A DNA stretch of 39,706 nucleotides from contig CAINWZ010000040.1 of NCBI GenBank assembly GCA_903854725.1, positions 1-39,706 of the forward strand. Reading direction: 5' to 3'. Every line of letters starts with the position of its first letter. Position 1 is the stretch's first letter. Position numbers and translations under genes: made by a program. Source of the stretch: an uncultured Bacteroidota bacterium. Lineage in GTDB: Bacteria > Bacteroidota > Bacteroidia > Chitinophagales > Chitinophagaceae. Positions 7,994-15,820 of this stretch are shown piece by piece. Under the pieces are notes generated by a model. That model made no database searches and was not told the DNA's origin. It saw only the letters and a program-made list of their open reading frames with translations.

Positions 7994-9043
7994 ATGGAGA
8001 AGACAAGACCGAATATAAGACATGTAGAAGTCGCTGAAATTGAGCGCTTTATATCAAAAATAGGCGAAAAGCCATTTCGTGTAAAACAAATTGTAGAATG
8101 GTTGTGGCAAAAACATGCCCATAGCTTCGACGAAATGACCAACTTAAGTAAAGAGTTGCGCGGGTTATTGGAAAACGATTTTCAATTGCCTGCTTTGCAA
8201 ATTAATACCACACAACTAAGTGAAGATGGAACTTTAAAAACTCGTTTTAAAACATTTGACGGTCATATGATCGAGGGAGTTTTAATTCCCACTACATTGA
8301 GAAAGACTGCTTGCGTTTCTTCACAAATTGGCTGTAGCTTAAGTTGCAAATTCTGTGCCACTGGAACAATGGAACGTAAAAGAAATTTAACCTTTGATGA
8401 AATCTACGACCAAGTAGTTTATATACTTCAACAAAGCGAGGCCACTTATGAAAAGCATTTAAGTAATATTGTATTTATGGGCATGGGTGAACCCTTGATG
8501 AATTATCATAATGTTTTAAAGGCTATTGAAAAGATTACTTCACCAGACGGATTAGGTATGAGTGCTAAAAGAATTACCGTATCTACCGCAGGCGTTGTAA
8601 AACAAATTAGACAATTAGGAGATGACAATGTGAAATTTAAATTAGCTGTTTCTTTACATGCAGCCAACGATAAAAAGCGTAATGAAATTATGCCTATTAA
8701 CGAAAGTAATAATATTAAATCAATCATTGAAGCACTTAACTACTTTTATAAAAAGACAGGGAGCGAAGTTACTTTTGAATATATCTTATTTAAAGATTTC
8801 AATGACTCCGAAAAAGATGCAGAAGAACTTACTAAAATTTATAGACAGGTTCCTGCAGATTTAATTAACGTAATTGAATACAACCCTATTGACAAATTTC
8901 CATTTGATAAACCTGATGAAGCAGGTTTTGAAAGATTTGTAGAAATTTTACAAAAAAATAGAGTGAATGTTCGCGTAAGACATAGTAGAGGAAAGGACAT
9001 TGATGCTGCTTGTGGGCAATTAGCCAATAAAGATAATTTTTAA
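7994..9043 (+). CDS. rlmN: Dual-specificity rRNA/tRNA adenine C2-methyltransferase
   Basis: RlmN is a radical SAM enzyme that methylates C2 of A2503 in 23S rRNA and A37 in a set of tRNAs. The 4Fe-4S motif CxxxCxxC is present as Cys114, Cys118 and Cys121. The two catalytic cysteines match E. coli Cys118 and Cys355: Cys107 lies seven residues before the cluster and Cys340 is in AACGQL near the C terminus. The GMGEPLMNY segment typical of the family is also visible. The protein has 349 residues, a normal length. It leads a three-gene run of RNA-modification enzymes; the next gene begins 11 bases downstream. Confidence 0.97.
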   Translation: MEKTRPNIRHVEVAEIERFISKIGEKPFRVKQIVEWLWQKHAHSFDEMTNLSKELRGLLENDFQLPALQINTTQLSEDGTLKTRFKTFDGHMIEGVLIPTTLRKTACVSSQIGCSLSCKFCATGTMERKRNLTFDEIYDQVVYILQQSEATYEKHLSNIVFMGMGEPLMNYHNVLKAIEKITSPDGLGMSAKRITVSTAGVVKQIRQLGDDNVKFKLAVSLHAANDKKRNEIMPINESNNIKSIIEALNYFYKKTGSEVTFEYILFKDFNDSEKDAEELTKIYRQVPADLINVIEYNPIDKFPFDKPDEAGFERFVEILQKNRVNVRVRHSRGKDIDAACGQLANKDNF

Positions 9044-9054
9044 TACAAGGATCC

Positions 9055-10182
9055 ATGAACAATAAACGATCTGATAACTTTGACAAGTTTTCTAAAAAGA
9101 AAAAGGGAAGCGCTGTTAAAGAAGAATATAGACAAGAAAAAAAGAAAGCTAAAGTTGAAATGAGGGCTGCAGGCGAAGCAATGCGTCAAAGAAAAAAAGA
9201 TAAAGAAAGAGGCATTCCTGTAGAACCATTAGGGAACAATAAAAGAATTACACCGGCTTCAAAAAGAGCAAGTGCTCCTTATGTTAAAAAAGGAGAAGCT
9301 CCCAAATATGGTGAGCTAGCCCCCAGCTTTACACCTAAATCAAGTAGGGCCAATAAAAGAACACCTGCCTCTATGGACAGAGCAGATGAAAAGAGAACCG
9401 CCTCAATTGGAAAAGTAACTGCTTCCACTGAAGCACCTTTCGAACAAATGCCATTGAATAAATATATTGCGCATGCAGGCATTTCGGGTCGTCGTGAAGC
9501 TGCAGAATTAGTAAAAGCAGGCCATGTTGCCGTGAATGGTGACATTGTTTTAGAACCTGGCTATAAAGTACAATATAAAGATGTGGTAAGGTTAAAAGGC
9601 AAAGTATTACAATTGCAAGTAACGCCTGTGTATATTTTATTAAACAAGCCTAAAGATTATATCTGTACCGCTTCAGATCCAGAAGGAAGAAAAACAGTTT
9701 TAGATATAATTAAAAATGCTACTACACAAAGAATGTTTCCAGTGGGTCGTTTAGACAGAAACACAACAGGTGTTTTAATATTGACCAACGATGGCGACTT
9801 AGCACAAAAATTAACACACCCTTCTTACGAGATAAAAAAAATATATGAAGTAACATTAGACAAACCAGTTACCAAGGCCGACTTGGAAGCGATCGCTGCT
9901 GGTGTTGAATTAGAAGATGGATTTATTGCAGCAGATGCAGTAAGTTATTTATCTAATACTTCTAAAAATGTAATAGGTATTGAAATTCACAGTGGTCGCA
10001 ATCGCATTGTACGTCGCATCTTTGAGCATTTAGGCTACGATGTAAGACATTTAGATAGAGTGATGTTTGCAAACCTTACCAAGAAAAATGTGGACCGAGG
10101 CAAATGGCGATTTCTAGCCGAAAAAGAAGTTAGGCTACTTAAGTTTTTAAATAAATCATTTACTAGAAAATCTTCCAACTAA
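9055..10182 (+). CDS. RsuA/RluB-family pseudouridine synthase with long basic N-terminal extension
   Basis: This enzyme is predicted to convert uridine to pseudouridine in rRNA, most likely the RluB-type site in helix 89-90 of 23S rRNA. An S4 RNA-binding domain spans about residues 132-175, with LNKYIAHAGISGRREA. It is followed by the catalytic domain with GRLDRNTTG, in which Asp234 is the expected nucleophile. The first ~130 residues are a Lys/Arg/Ala-rich, low-complexity extension that looks disordered. Such extensions are common in Bacteroidota RluB-like proteins and probably bind RNA. The gene lies 11 bases after rlmN and seven before the next synthase, so the three are likely co-transcribed. 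Confidence 0.9.
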   Translation: MNNKRSDNFDKFSKKKKGSAVKEEYRQEKKKAKVEMRAAGEAMRQRKKDKERGIPVEPLGNNKRITPASKRASAPYVKKGEAPKYGELAPSFTPKSSRANKRTPASMDRADEKRTASIGKVTASTEAPFEQMPLNKYIAHAGISGRREAAELVKAGHVAVNGDIVLEPGYKVQYKDVVRLKGKVLQLQVTPVYILLNKPKDYICTASDPEGRKTVLDIIKNATTQRMFPVGRLDRNTTGVLILTNDGDLAQKLTHPSYEIKKIYEVTLDKPVTKADLEAIAAGVELEDGFIAADAVSYLSNTSKNVIGIEIHSGRNRIVRRIFEHLGYDVRHLDRVMFANLTKKNVDRGKWRFLAEKEVRLLKFLNKSFTRKSSN

Positions 10183-10189
10183 GCATTAC

Positions 10190-10900
10190 ATGTTATCTAT
10201 ATTATTTGAAGATGAGGATATGATTGTCTTAAATAAACCTGCTGGCTTATTTAGCATTCCCGACAGATTTGGAAAAGAAGTTTCCCTAAAATCTTTATTA
10301 CAAGAAAAATACGGCGAAATTTTTACAGTGCATCGTTTAGATCAATTCACAAGCGGCTTAATTTTATTTGCAAAAAATGTCGAATCGCATAAAATGTTAA
10401 GTGAATTGTTTGAAGGTAGAAGCATTGAAAAAAAGTATCTAGTTTTAGTATTAGGAAGGCCTGCAGCAGAAGGAACTATTGACAATCCTATTATGGAGCA
10501 TCCGGTGAAAAAAGGAACAATGGTTATTCATGCAAAAGGAAAAATCGCTTTGACCACCTATCAAGTTATACAATACTACAAGCGTTTTGCATGGGTAAGT
10601 TTTCAAATTCACACCGGACGTACCCATCAAATTAGAGTACACGCCAAACAAATTGGGCACCCTATTGTAGCCGATGATACCTATGGTGATGGAGAAAAAT
10701 TATTATTGTCTTCCATAAAAAAGAAAAATTTTAAGTTAAGCAAAGCTGAGGAAGAAGAAAGACCCTTGTTAGGCAGACAAGCATTACACGCACACACGCT
10801 TGTGTTTACTTATAAAGAAAAAGAGCTCCGATTAGAAGCTCCTTTACCTAAAGATTTAACCGCTACTTTACAACAGTTGGATAAATGGAATAAAGAATAG
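10190..10900 (+). CDS. RluA-family pseudouridine synthase
   Basis: This 236-residue synthase belongs to the RluA family, with the catalytic motif HRLDQFTSG in which Asp51 is the expected nucleophile. A second family motif, HTGRTHQIRVH, lies around residues 141-151. There is no S4 domain, so it is a minimal catalytic form like RluA or TruC. The rRNA or tRNA target cannot be told from sequence. It follows the RluB-like gene after seven bases, completing an rlmN-rluB-rluA modification operon. It converges on the amidohydrolase gene, with only eight bases between the two stops. Confidence 0.9.
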   Translation: MLSILFEDEDMIVLNKPAGLFSIPDRFGKEVSLKSLLQEKYGEIFTVHRLDQFTSGLILFAKNVESHKMLSELFEGRSIEKKYLVLVLGRPAAEGTIDNPIMEHPVKKGTMVIHAKGKIALTTYQVIQYYKRFAWVSFQIHTGRTHQIRVHAKQIGHPIVADDTYGDGEKLLLSSIKKKNFKLSKAEEEERPLLGRQALHAHTLVFTYKEKELRLEAPLPKDLTATLQQLDKWNKE

Positions 10901-10908
10901 TAGTTGGT

Positions 10909-12195
10909 TTATTTTAATTTGTTTTTGTATACAACACCATCTTTCATTACAAAGTTTACTTTTTCCATAAGCGATACATTTTTGGTAGGATCACCTTCCA
11001 CTGCAATAATATCTGCTAATTTATTTTTTTCGATACTTCCTAAAATGGCTTGCGTACCCATTAAATCGGCCGCATTCCAAGTTGCAGATTGAATAGTTTC
11101 AAGAAATGGCATGCCTCCTTCTGTCATATATACAAATTCTTTCCAATTACTTCCATGCGCATACACACCCGCGTCTGTTCCGAAGGCAATTTTAACACCT
11201 GCCTTATACGCTTTAGAAAAAGTATTTTGAATTCTTGGCCCAATCTCCAATGCTTTTTTGGCAACCATCGACGGAAAATAACCAGGAATTTTGGCAGAAT
11301 CTGCTGCTGATTTTCCAGCAATAATAGTTGGCACTAAATAAGTACCATATTGTTTCATTAAAGGGAATACCGATTCATCCATTAAGGTACCATGTTCAAT
11401 AGAATTTACTCCACCACGAATAGCTCTTTTCATGGCTTCCACTCCATGGCAATGTGCGGCTACTTTAAATCCATAGTCATTCGCTGCTGCTACAATAGCT
11501 TTTATTTCTTCTTCTGTGAATTGTGGATTCTCTCCATTGGTAGCCATACTCAATACGCCACCAGACGCTGTTATTTTAATTAAATCAGATCCATCTTTAT
11601 ACCTTTGTCTTACCGCTTTGTAAGCATCTTCAACTCCATTGATGACACCTTCTTTGGGACCTGGGTCGCCCATTAAATCGGGTCTATAATTATTAGTAGG
11701 ATCTGCATGACCACCTGTAGTAGCAATTGATTTCCCTGCAGTATAAATTCTTGGGCCTACCACATATCCTTTTTGAATTGCTTTACGCATTGCAATGTTA
11801 GCACCCGAACCTCCTAAGTCACGAACAGAAGTAAAGCCTGCCATTAAATCTCTTTCTGCAAAACGCAAAGAGCCGTAAGCTATATCTGCTTGGCTTTGTG
11901 TAAATCCTTCTAAATATCTATTGGGGTTGGTTTCATTTTCTATATGCACGTGCATGTCCATTAAACCAGGCATGACCGTGCTTGTTTTTAAATTAACTAC
12001 TTTATCTGTAGTACTACCACTACTATATCCATCAAGAATATCTACAATTTTATTTCCTTCAATAACAATTGTTTTTTCTTTTAATACTTGCAATTGCCTC
12101 ACATCAATTAATTGACCACATTGTAAATAAGTTTTTTGTGCTTGTCCAGCTAATACTAAAAACGCAAAAGACAAACTAAATAAAAAGTGCTTCAT
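10909..12195 (-). CDS. Exported metal-dependent amidohydrolase
   Basis: This 428-residue protein has a signal peptide (MKHF, hydrophobic core, GQAQ; cleavage near residue 20) and is predicted periplasmic. It belongs to the amidohydrolase superfamily, in the imidazolonepropionase-like/Xaa-Pro carboxypeptidase subgroup. The metal-binding HxH is His82 and His84 in DMHVH. Other expected ligands are visible: a lysine in DLIKITASGG, histidines in AAHCHG and EHGTL, and an aspartate in FGTDAG. The substrate is probably a dipeptide or cyclic amide, but I cannot say which. The gene lies 28 bases downstream of an intrinsic terminator that follows a structured RNA element, so its expression may depend on read-through. 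Confidence 0.88.
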   Translation of the reverse strand: MKHFLFSLSFAFLVLAGQAQKTYLQCGQLIDVRQLQVLKEKTIVIEGNKIVDILDGYSSGSTTDKVVNLKTSTVMPGLMDMHVHIENETNPNRYLEGFTQSQADIAYGSLRFAERDLMAGFTSVRDLGGSGANIAMRKAIQKGYVVGPRIYTAGKSIATTGGHADPTNNYRPDLMGDPGPKEGVINGVEDAYKAVRQRYKDGSDLIKITASGGVLSMATNGENPQFTEEEIKAIVAAANDYGFKVAAHCHGVEAMKRAIRGGVNSIEHGTLMDESVFPLMKQYGTYLVPTIIAGKSAADSAKIPGYFPSMVAKKALEIGPRIQNTFSKAYKAGVKIAFGTDAGVYAHGSNWKEFVYMTEGGMPFLETIQSATWNAADLMGTQAILGSIEKNKLADIIAVEGDPTKNVSLMEKVNFVMKDGVVYKNKLK

Positions 12196-12223
12196 ACATA
12201 AATTGTTTAGAGATTAAATATAC

Positions 12224-12254
12224 AAAAAAACCTCAGCCTTTTAAAGCGGAGGTT
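12224..12254 (-). terminator. Intrinsic terminator between peroxiredoxin and amidohydrolase genes
   Basis: On the minus strand the arms AAACCTC and GAGGTTT form a 7-bp stem, with an inner GC/GC pairing after one mismatch, and are followed by seven T residues (12230-12224). It lies about 75 bases after the peroxiredoxin stop and ends 28 bases before the amidohydrolase ATG. It could end the peroxiredoxin mRNA, end a small RNA, or act as an attenuator. Confidence 0.75.
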
Positions 12255-12264
12255 TAATTTGTTC

Positions 12265-12315
12265 GGCAATGACTCGAATCTCAGTGACACACTGTTTACA
12301 GATTCGTCCACTGCC
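12265..12315 (-). ncRNA. Structured three-helix RNA element upstream of a terminator
   Basis: The minus strand folds into three stacked helices. The outer stem is GGCAGTG with CATTGCC (7 bp, one G-U). The middle stem is CGAATCT with AGATTCG (7 bp). The inner stem is CAGTG with CACTG around a three-base TGT loop. Internal loops are GA opposite AGT, and a bulge GTAAA. On the plus strand the outer stem would contain an A-C mismatch, so the minus strand is the transcribed one. An intrinsic terminator follows after ten bases. It may be a peroxiredoxin 3' UTR structure, a small RNA or an aptamer for the amidohydrolase gene. I do not recognise the family. Confidence 0.5.
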
Positions 12316-12329
12316 TTATTTGGTTATAA

Positions 12330-12965
12330 TTATTTATTGGGCTGTGGCGTATAGCGTAAATAGGGTTTAATTACTTTAACACCTTTTGGAAATTTTACCA
12401 ACGCATCTGCTGTTGTAATAGCAGGCACCACAATTACATCTTCTCCCTCTATCCAATTGGCGGGTGTGGCCACACTATAATTTGCAGTTAGTTGTAAAGA
12501 ATCAATCACTCTCAACACTTCTACAAAATTTCTGCCGGTGGATGCTGGATAAGTTAATGTTAATTTTATTTTTTTATCAGGACCAATAATAAATAAAGAA
12601 CGAACAGTGAAAGTTTCTGATGCATTAGGATGTATCATGTCATATGCATTGGCCACTGCTTTATCTTCATCCGCAATTATGGGAAATCCCACTGTTACAT
12701 GTTGCGTTTCATTGATATCTGCAATCCATTGATGATGACTCTCCACGCCATCCACACTTAATGCCAACACTTTTACATTTCGTTTTGCAAACGCTTCTTG
12801 TAAAGCAGCAGTTCGACCCAATTCGGTAGTACACACAGGGGTAAAATCTGCAGGATGTGAAAATAATATTCCCCAACTGTCTCCGAGATATTCGTGAAAG
12901 TTAATTTCACCGATACTTGTTTTTGCTTTAAAATTGGGTGCAATATCCCCTAGTCTTAAGCTCAT
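12330..12965 (-). CDS. 1-Cys peroxiredoxin (Prx6 type)
   Basis: This 211-residue peroxiredoxin reduces hydrogen peroxide and organic hydroperoxides in the cytoplasm. The peroxidatic cysteine is Cys45 in HPADFTPVC, with the conserved Pro and Thr before it. It is the only cysteine in the protein, so there is no resolving cysteine and the enzyme is of the 1-Cys Prx6 type. A C-terminal domain with a family-typical YLRYTPQP end is present. The gene is expressed alone on the minus strand, with a candidate promoter and a palindrome in its upstream region. A structured RNA element and terminator follow the stop. The physiological reductant is unknown. Confidence 0.94.
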   Translation of the reverse strand: MSLRLGDIAPNFKAKTSIGEINFHEYLGDSWGILFSHPADFTPVCTTELGRTAALQEAFAKRNVKVLALSVDGVESHHQWIADINETQHVTVGFPIIADEDKAVANAYDMIHPNASETFTVRSLFIIGPDKKIKLTLTYPASTGRNFVEVLRVIDSLQLTANYSVATPANWIEGEDVIVVPAITTADALVKFPKGVKVIKPYLRYTPQPNK

Positions 12966-13028
12966 ATATTTATATTTTTTGGATTACTCATTTATAACTC
13001 CATTTACTGTTTCAAGTAGTAAGGAATG

Positions 13029-13036
13029 TAAAGATA
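13029..13036 (-). promoter_or_regulatory. Candidate peroxiredoxin promoter -7 element
   Basis: TATCTTTA on the minus strand (seven of eight matches to TAnnTTTG) lies 63 bases before the peroxiredoxin ATG, giving a comparatively long leader for this window. Confidence 0.45.
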
Positions 13037-13044
13037 CATATTTC

Positions 13045-13059
13045 CTACTAATTTAGTAG
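13045..13059. promoter_or_regulatory. 15-bp palindrome, candidate operator of the peroxiredoxin gene
   Basis: CTACTAA and TTAGTAG form perfect 7-bp arms around one central base. The palindrome starts nine bases upstream of the candidate -7 element, inside the spacer where a repressor or activator would contact the promoter. A redox regulator is an inference from the gene it precedes. Confidence 0.45.
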
Positions 13060-13123
13060 ACTTTTAATAATCTATTTTAAAAATATTTTTTATTCGCTAA
13101 ATGAGAGAAAAGATAAAGGAAAA

Positions 13124-13654
13124 TTATGGTGCAGGTGATTCTGTATATAAATCCAATAAACCATCTGGCAATGCTACCTGAATCGTTTTGGCTTTATGGT
13201 TCACCCCTTTTAAACTTTCATCGTGTAAAGGAATATAGGCTTCCTGGCCTTGGTATAAAATTGTAACCATTAATTGATGCGGCTGCTCAATCACTTCTTG
13301 AATAATACCCAATGGTTTGCCAGCTTCTTCTACCATATAACCCAATAAGGCCAGCGGTGATTTTTTATCTACTAATTGCTGAAAAGCATCTTGAGGTAAC
13401 CATACTTTTTTTCCCAAGAGCATAGACGTGGCTTCTCTACTTGTTATACCTTCTATTTGAACATGTGTTATGGTTTCTGTTTTGGCAGCAGCAGATTGAA
13501 TAAAATAAGGAATAAAACTAGCTTCATTTTTTTCAACGAATAATGCATCAACTCCTTTAAAAGTAATGAGCTTACCTAAAGCATGTTCAATAATAATATG
13601 CCCAGCAATTCCATGAGGTGCGACTATTTTTCCAATATGTATGTATTCGCTCAT
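13124..13654 (-). CDS. rimM: Ribosome maturation factor RimM
   Basis: RimM assists 16S rRNA processing and assembly of the 30S head by binding protein S19. The 176-residue protein begins with the N-terminal RimM domain: GKIVAPHGIAGHI around residues 8-20 and GITSREATSMLLGKKVW around 68-84. A PRC-barrel domain follows, from about residue 100, ending in IPLHDESLKGVNH and DLYTES. Length is typical. It is downstream of rpsP on the minus strand but separated from it by a strong hairpin with a U tract. The usual rimM-trmD link is broken here; trmD lies about 7.8 kb away on the other strand. Confidence 0.93.
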   Translation of the reverse strand: MSEYIHIGKIVAPHGIAGHIIIEHALGKLITFKGVDALFVEKNEASFIPYFIQSAAAKTETITHVQIEGITSREATSMLLGKKVWLPQDAFQQLVDKKSPLALLGYMVEEAGKPLGIIQEVIEQPHQLMVTILYQGQEAYIPLHDESLKGVNHKAKTIQVALPDGLLDLYTESPAP

Positions 13655-13657
13655 CTG

Positions 13658-13693
13658 CTAATTTAATTCATTTATTGACTCGATGTCTTTCAT
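13658..13693 (-). other. 11-codon open reading frame just upstream of rimM
   Basis: Directly after the hairpin U tract, an ATG at 13693 opens a reading frame of 11 codons that stops three bases before the rimM ATG. Such a mini-ORF could couple translation into rimM or be chance; there is no supporting composition signal at this length. Confidence 0.2.
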
Positions 13694-13728
13694 AAAAAAC
13701 CCCCAATTCCGTTTAAAGGAACCAGGGG
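13694..13728 (-). terminator. Hairpin with U tract between rpsP and rimM
   Basis: On the minus strand an 11-bp stem forms between 13728-13718 and 13710-13700, with three G-U pairs and no mismatch, a 7-base loop and six T residues after it. This is a strong intrinsic terminator or attenuator inside what is normally a single ribosomal operon. The G-U pairs would be A-C type mismatches on the plus strand, so it works on the minus strand. Confidence 0.75.
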
Positions 13729-13756
13729 CATTTATAAAGCTAGATTAATTTTAAAA

Positions 13757-14269
13757 TTATTCTGCAGCTGGTGTTTCTTCAGCAGTTGCTTCTGGAGCAG
13801 CTTCTTCAGCTACAACTTCAGCTACTACCTCTGCAGGTGCCGCTTCTGGCTCAGCTACTTTTTTAACAACAGGTACATACACTTTTTTAGCAGCTTCTGC
13901 TTTTTTGTGTGTATCACTTGTGCTTGCAATCTTTGTTTCATGTGCTGCATACCAAGTTTGAAATTTCTCCATCGCAGTAGCATCATCAAACAAACCTAAT
14001 TTAACTCCACGTAATAAGTGCTTTAAATAAAGTACTCCTTTGAAGGATAAAATACGGTGAACGGTGTCAGTAGGTTGAGCACCTTTGTTTAACCACTCTA
14101 ATGCCTTTTGACGATCCAATTGGATTGTTGCAGGAACTGTTAATGGATTGTAAGTACCAATTTTTTGGATGAATTTACCATCTCTTGGTGCACGTCCGTC
14201 AGCCACTACTATAAAGTAGAAAGGCCTTTTTTTACTACCGTGACGTTGTAGTCTCATTTTTACTGCCAT
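13757..14269 (-). CDS. rpsP: 30S ribosomal protein S16 with acidic C-terminal extension
   Basis: S16 is a primary-to-intermediate binder in 30S assembly. The N-terminal core is clear: [18 protein letters not shown], then [22 protein letters not shown], covering about residues 1-85. The protein is 170 residues long, about twice the E. coli length. The extra part includes a tail of about 45 residues, rich in Ala, Glu, Pro and Val, with repeated EVVAE-like units. Such tails are common in Bacteroidota S16. It has its own promoter (TTTG, 19 bases, TATCTTCG) and is followed by a hairpin before rimM. Confidence 0.95.
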   Translation of the reverse strand: MAVKMRLQRHGSKKRPFYFIVVADGRAPRDGKFIQKIGTYNPLTVPATIQLDRQKALEWLNKGAQPTDTVHRILSFKGVLYLKHLLRGVKLGLFDDATAMEKFQTWYAAHETKIASTSDTHKKAEAAKKVYVPVVKKVAEPEAAPAEVVAEVVAEEAAPEATAEETPAAE

Positions 14270-14315
14270 GTTAAATAGAAATTTATAGGCGTTAAGAAAT
14301 AGGGTTAATCGGCTG

Positions 14316-14346
14316 CGAAGATAGTAGAAAGCACTGAATAAACAAA
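14316..14346 (-). promoter_or_regulatory. rpsP promoter with -33 and -7 elements
   Basis: On the minus strand TTTG (14346-14343) is followed after 19 bases by TATCTTCG (14323-14316). This matches the Bacteroidota pattern TTTG-N19-TAnnTTTG with one mismatch. About 46 bases remain to the rpsP ATG, giving a normal leader for a ribosomal protein gene. Confidence 0.6.
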
Positions 14347-14401
14347 GGGAAAAGGGATCAAAAACGTACTAAATAATGATTATCAATGACTTAGGTTAAA
14401 A

Positions 14402-15721
14402 TTATCTTCTTAAACCTGGCATTTTGCCCGGCATAGCCCCTCCCGCCATCTGTTTCATCATCTGTTTCATCTGATCAAACTGCTTAATAAAAGCATTGAT
14501 TTCTCCAATATCCTTTCCTGCCCCTTTGGCAATTCTTTGTTTACGACTGGGTGAAAGTAAATCCGGATTTCTTCTTTCTAAAACTGTCATAGATTGTATA
14601 ATAGCTTCTACGCCTTTAAAGGCATCATCTTTAATATCAACGTCTTTTAAACTTTTTCCCATACCAGGAATCATGCCCATTAAATCTTTCAAATTCCCCA
14701 TTTTTTTTATCTGCTGTATTTGGGTTAAAAAATCTTCGAAATCAAATTGATTTTTTCTAATTCTTTTTTCTAATTTTTTGGCTTCTGCTTCATCAAATTG
14801 AGATTGCGCTTTTTCTACTAAGGAAGTTATATCGCCCATCCCCAAAATTCTTTGCGCCATTCTTTCAGGATGAAAAATAGTGAGGGTGTCCATTTTCTCA
14901 CCACTGCTCATAAACTTGATAGGTTTATTAACAGTATACTTTATAGAAAGGGCCGCACCTCCTCTTGTATCACCATCTAATTTTGTTAAAACAACGCCCG
15001 TAAAATCTAATCGCTCATTAAAAACTTTGGCAGTATTTACTGCATCCTGCCCTGTCATTGCATCTACGACAAATAATATTTCTTGTGGCTGTATTTCTTT
15101 TTTAATAGCAGCTACTTCATTCATCATTATTTCATCCACTGCTAAACGACCCGCGGTATCAATAATAATAACATTTTTATTATTGGCTTTTGCATAGACC
15201 AATGCATTTTGTGCTATGGATACTGCATCTTTATTTTCTCTTTCCACAAAAACATCTACTCCAATTTGTTCTGCTAAAATTGTCAATTGATCCATTGCAG
15301 CAGGTCTATAAATATCTGCAGCAACCAATAGTGGTGATTTTTTTTGTGCCTTTAAATAATGTGCTAGTTTACCAGAAAAAGTAGTTTTACCACTTCCTTG
15401 TAACCCAGCCACTAAAATAATAGTAGGACTTTTAGAAAGATCCATCAATGATGCCTCTGTTCCCATTAATGCAGTTAATTCATCCTGCACAATTTTCACC
15501 ATTAACTGCCCTGGACTAATGGCATTAATAACTTTAGCGCCGATAGCTTTTTCTTTAATACTATCTGTAAATTCTTTGGCAATTTTAAAATTGACATCCG
15601 CATCCAACAATGCTTTTCTGATATCTTTTAAGGTATTGGCAACATTCAAATCATTAATTCTTGCCTGACCTTTTAGGTGCTTAAACGCAGATTCTAATTT
15701 TTCACTAAGACTATTAAACAT
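14402..15721 (-). CDS. ffh: Signal recognition particle GTPase Ffh (SRP54)
   Basis: Ffh binds signal sequences and SRP RNA and docks ribosomes to FtsY at the membrane. The 439-residue protein has the N helical bundle (residues 1-90) and the G domain with GLQGSGKTT at 106-114. DTAGR, the TKLDGDTRGG motif and the SGEKMD segment follow, and then a methionine-rich M domain at the C-terminal end, with many Met residues and ending GKMPGLRR. Length and motif order are normal. It is upstream of rpsP and rimM on the same strand but has its own promoter match, and it is divergent from the START-like gene across a 273-base intergenic region. Confidence 0.97.
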   Translation of the reverse strand: MFNSLSEKLESAFKHLKGQARINDLNVANTLKDIRKALLDADVNFKIAKEFTDSIKEKAIGAKVINAISPGQLMVKIVQDELTALMGTEASLMDLSKSPTIILVAGLQGSGKTTFSGKLAHYLKAQKKSPLLVAADIYRPAAMDQLTILAEQIGVDVFVERENKDAVSIAQNALVYAKANNKNVIIIDTAGRLAVDEIMMNEVAAIKKEIQPQEILFVVDAMTGQDAVNTAKVFNERLDFTGVVLTKLDGDTRGGAALSIKYTVNKPIKFMSSGEKMDTLTIFHPERMAQRILGMGDITSLVEKAQSQFDEAEAKKLEKRIRKNQFDFEDFLTQIQQIKKMGNLKDLMGMIPGMGKSLKDVDIKDDAFKGVEAIIQSMTVLERRNPDLLSPSRKQRIAKGAGKDIGEINAFIKQFDQMKQMMKQMAGGAMPGKMPGLRR

Positions 15722-15741
15722 ACTTCCAACATTAAGGGGAG

Positions 15742-15749
15742 CAAAGATA
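15742..15749 (-). promoter_or_regulatory. ffh promoter -7 element
   Basis: TATCTTTG on the minus strand is an exact match to TAnnTTTG and ends 20 bases before the ffh ATG. A possible upstream TTG lies 16 bases before it, so the -33 element is not well placed. Confidence 0.55.
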
Positions 15750-15820
15750 AGTGATCATTATGAGTCAAGCACAATCAATTCCTAAGGTATAAATACGTTA
15801 AAATAGTAAAGGGTGCCGGG

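Noticed and set aside
9279-9545. 88-codon open frame antisense to the RluB-like gene
   Set aside because: It mirrors the Lys/Ala-rich extension and has no start context or family features.
12262-12320. tRNA-like acceptor stem in the structured element
   Set aside because: The outer 7-bp stem and a TTCGAGT segment recall a tRNA, but the whole element is only about 51 bases, with no anticodon arm or T stem in the right place and no CCA.
12258-12322. Integron attC site
   Set aside because: The element is an imperfect palindrome of similar size, but it lacks the RYYYAAC and GTTRRRY end motifs, and no integrase or cassette array is present.
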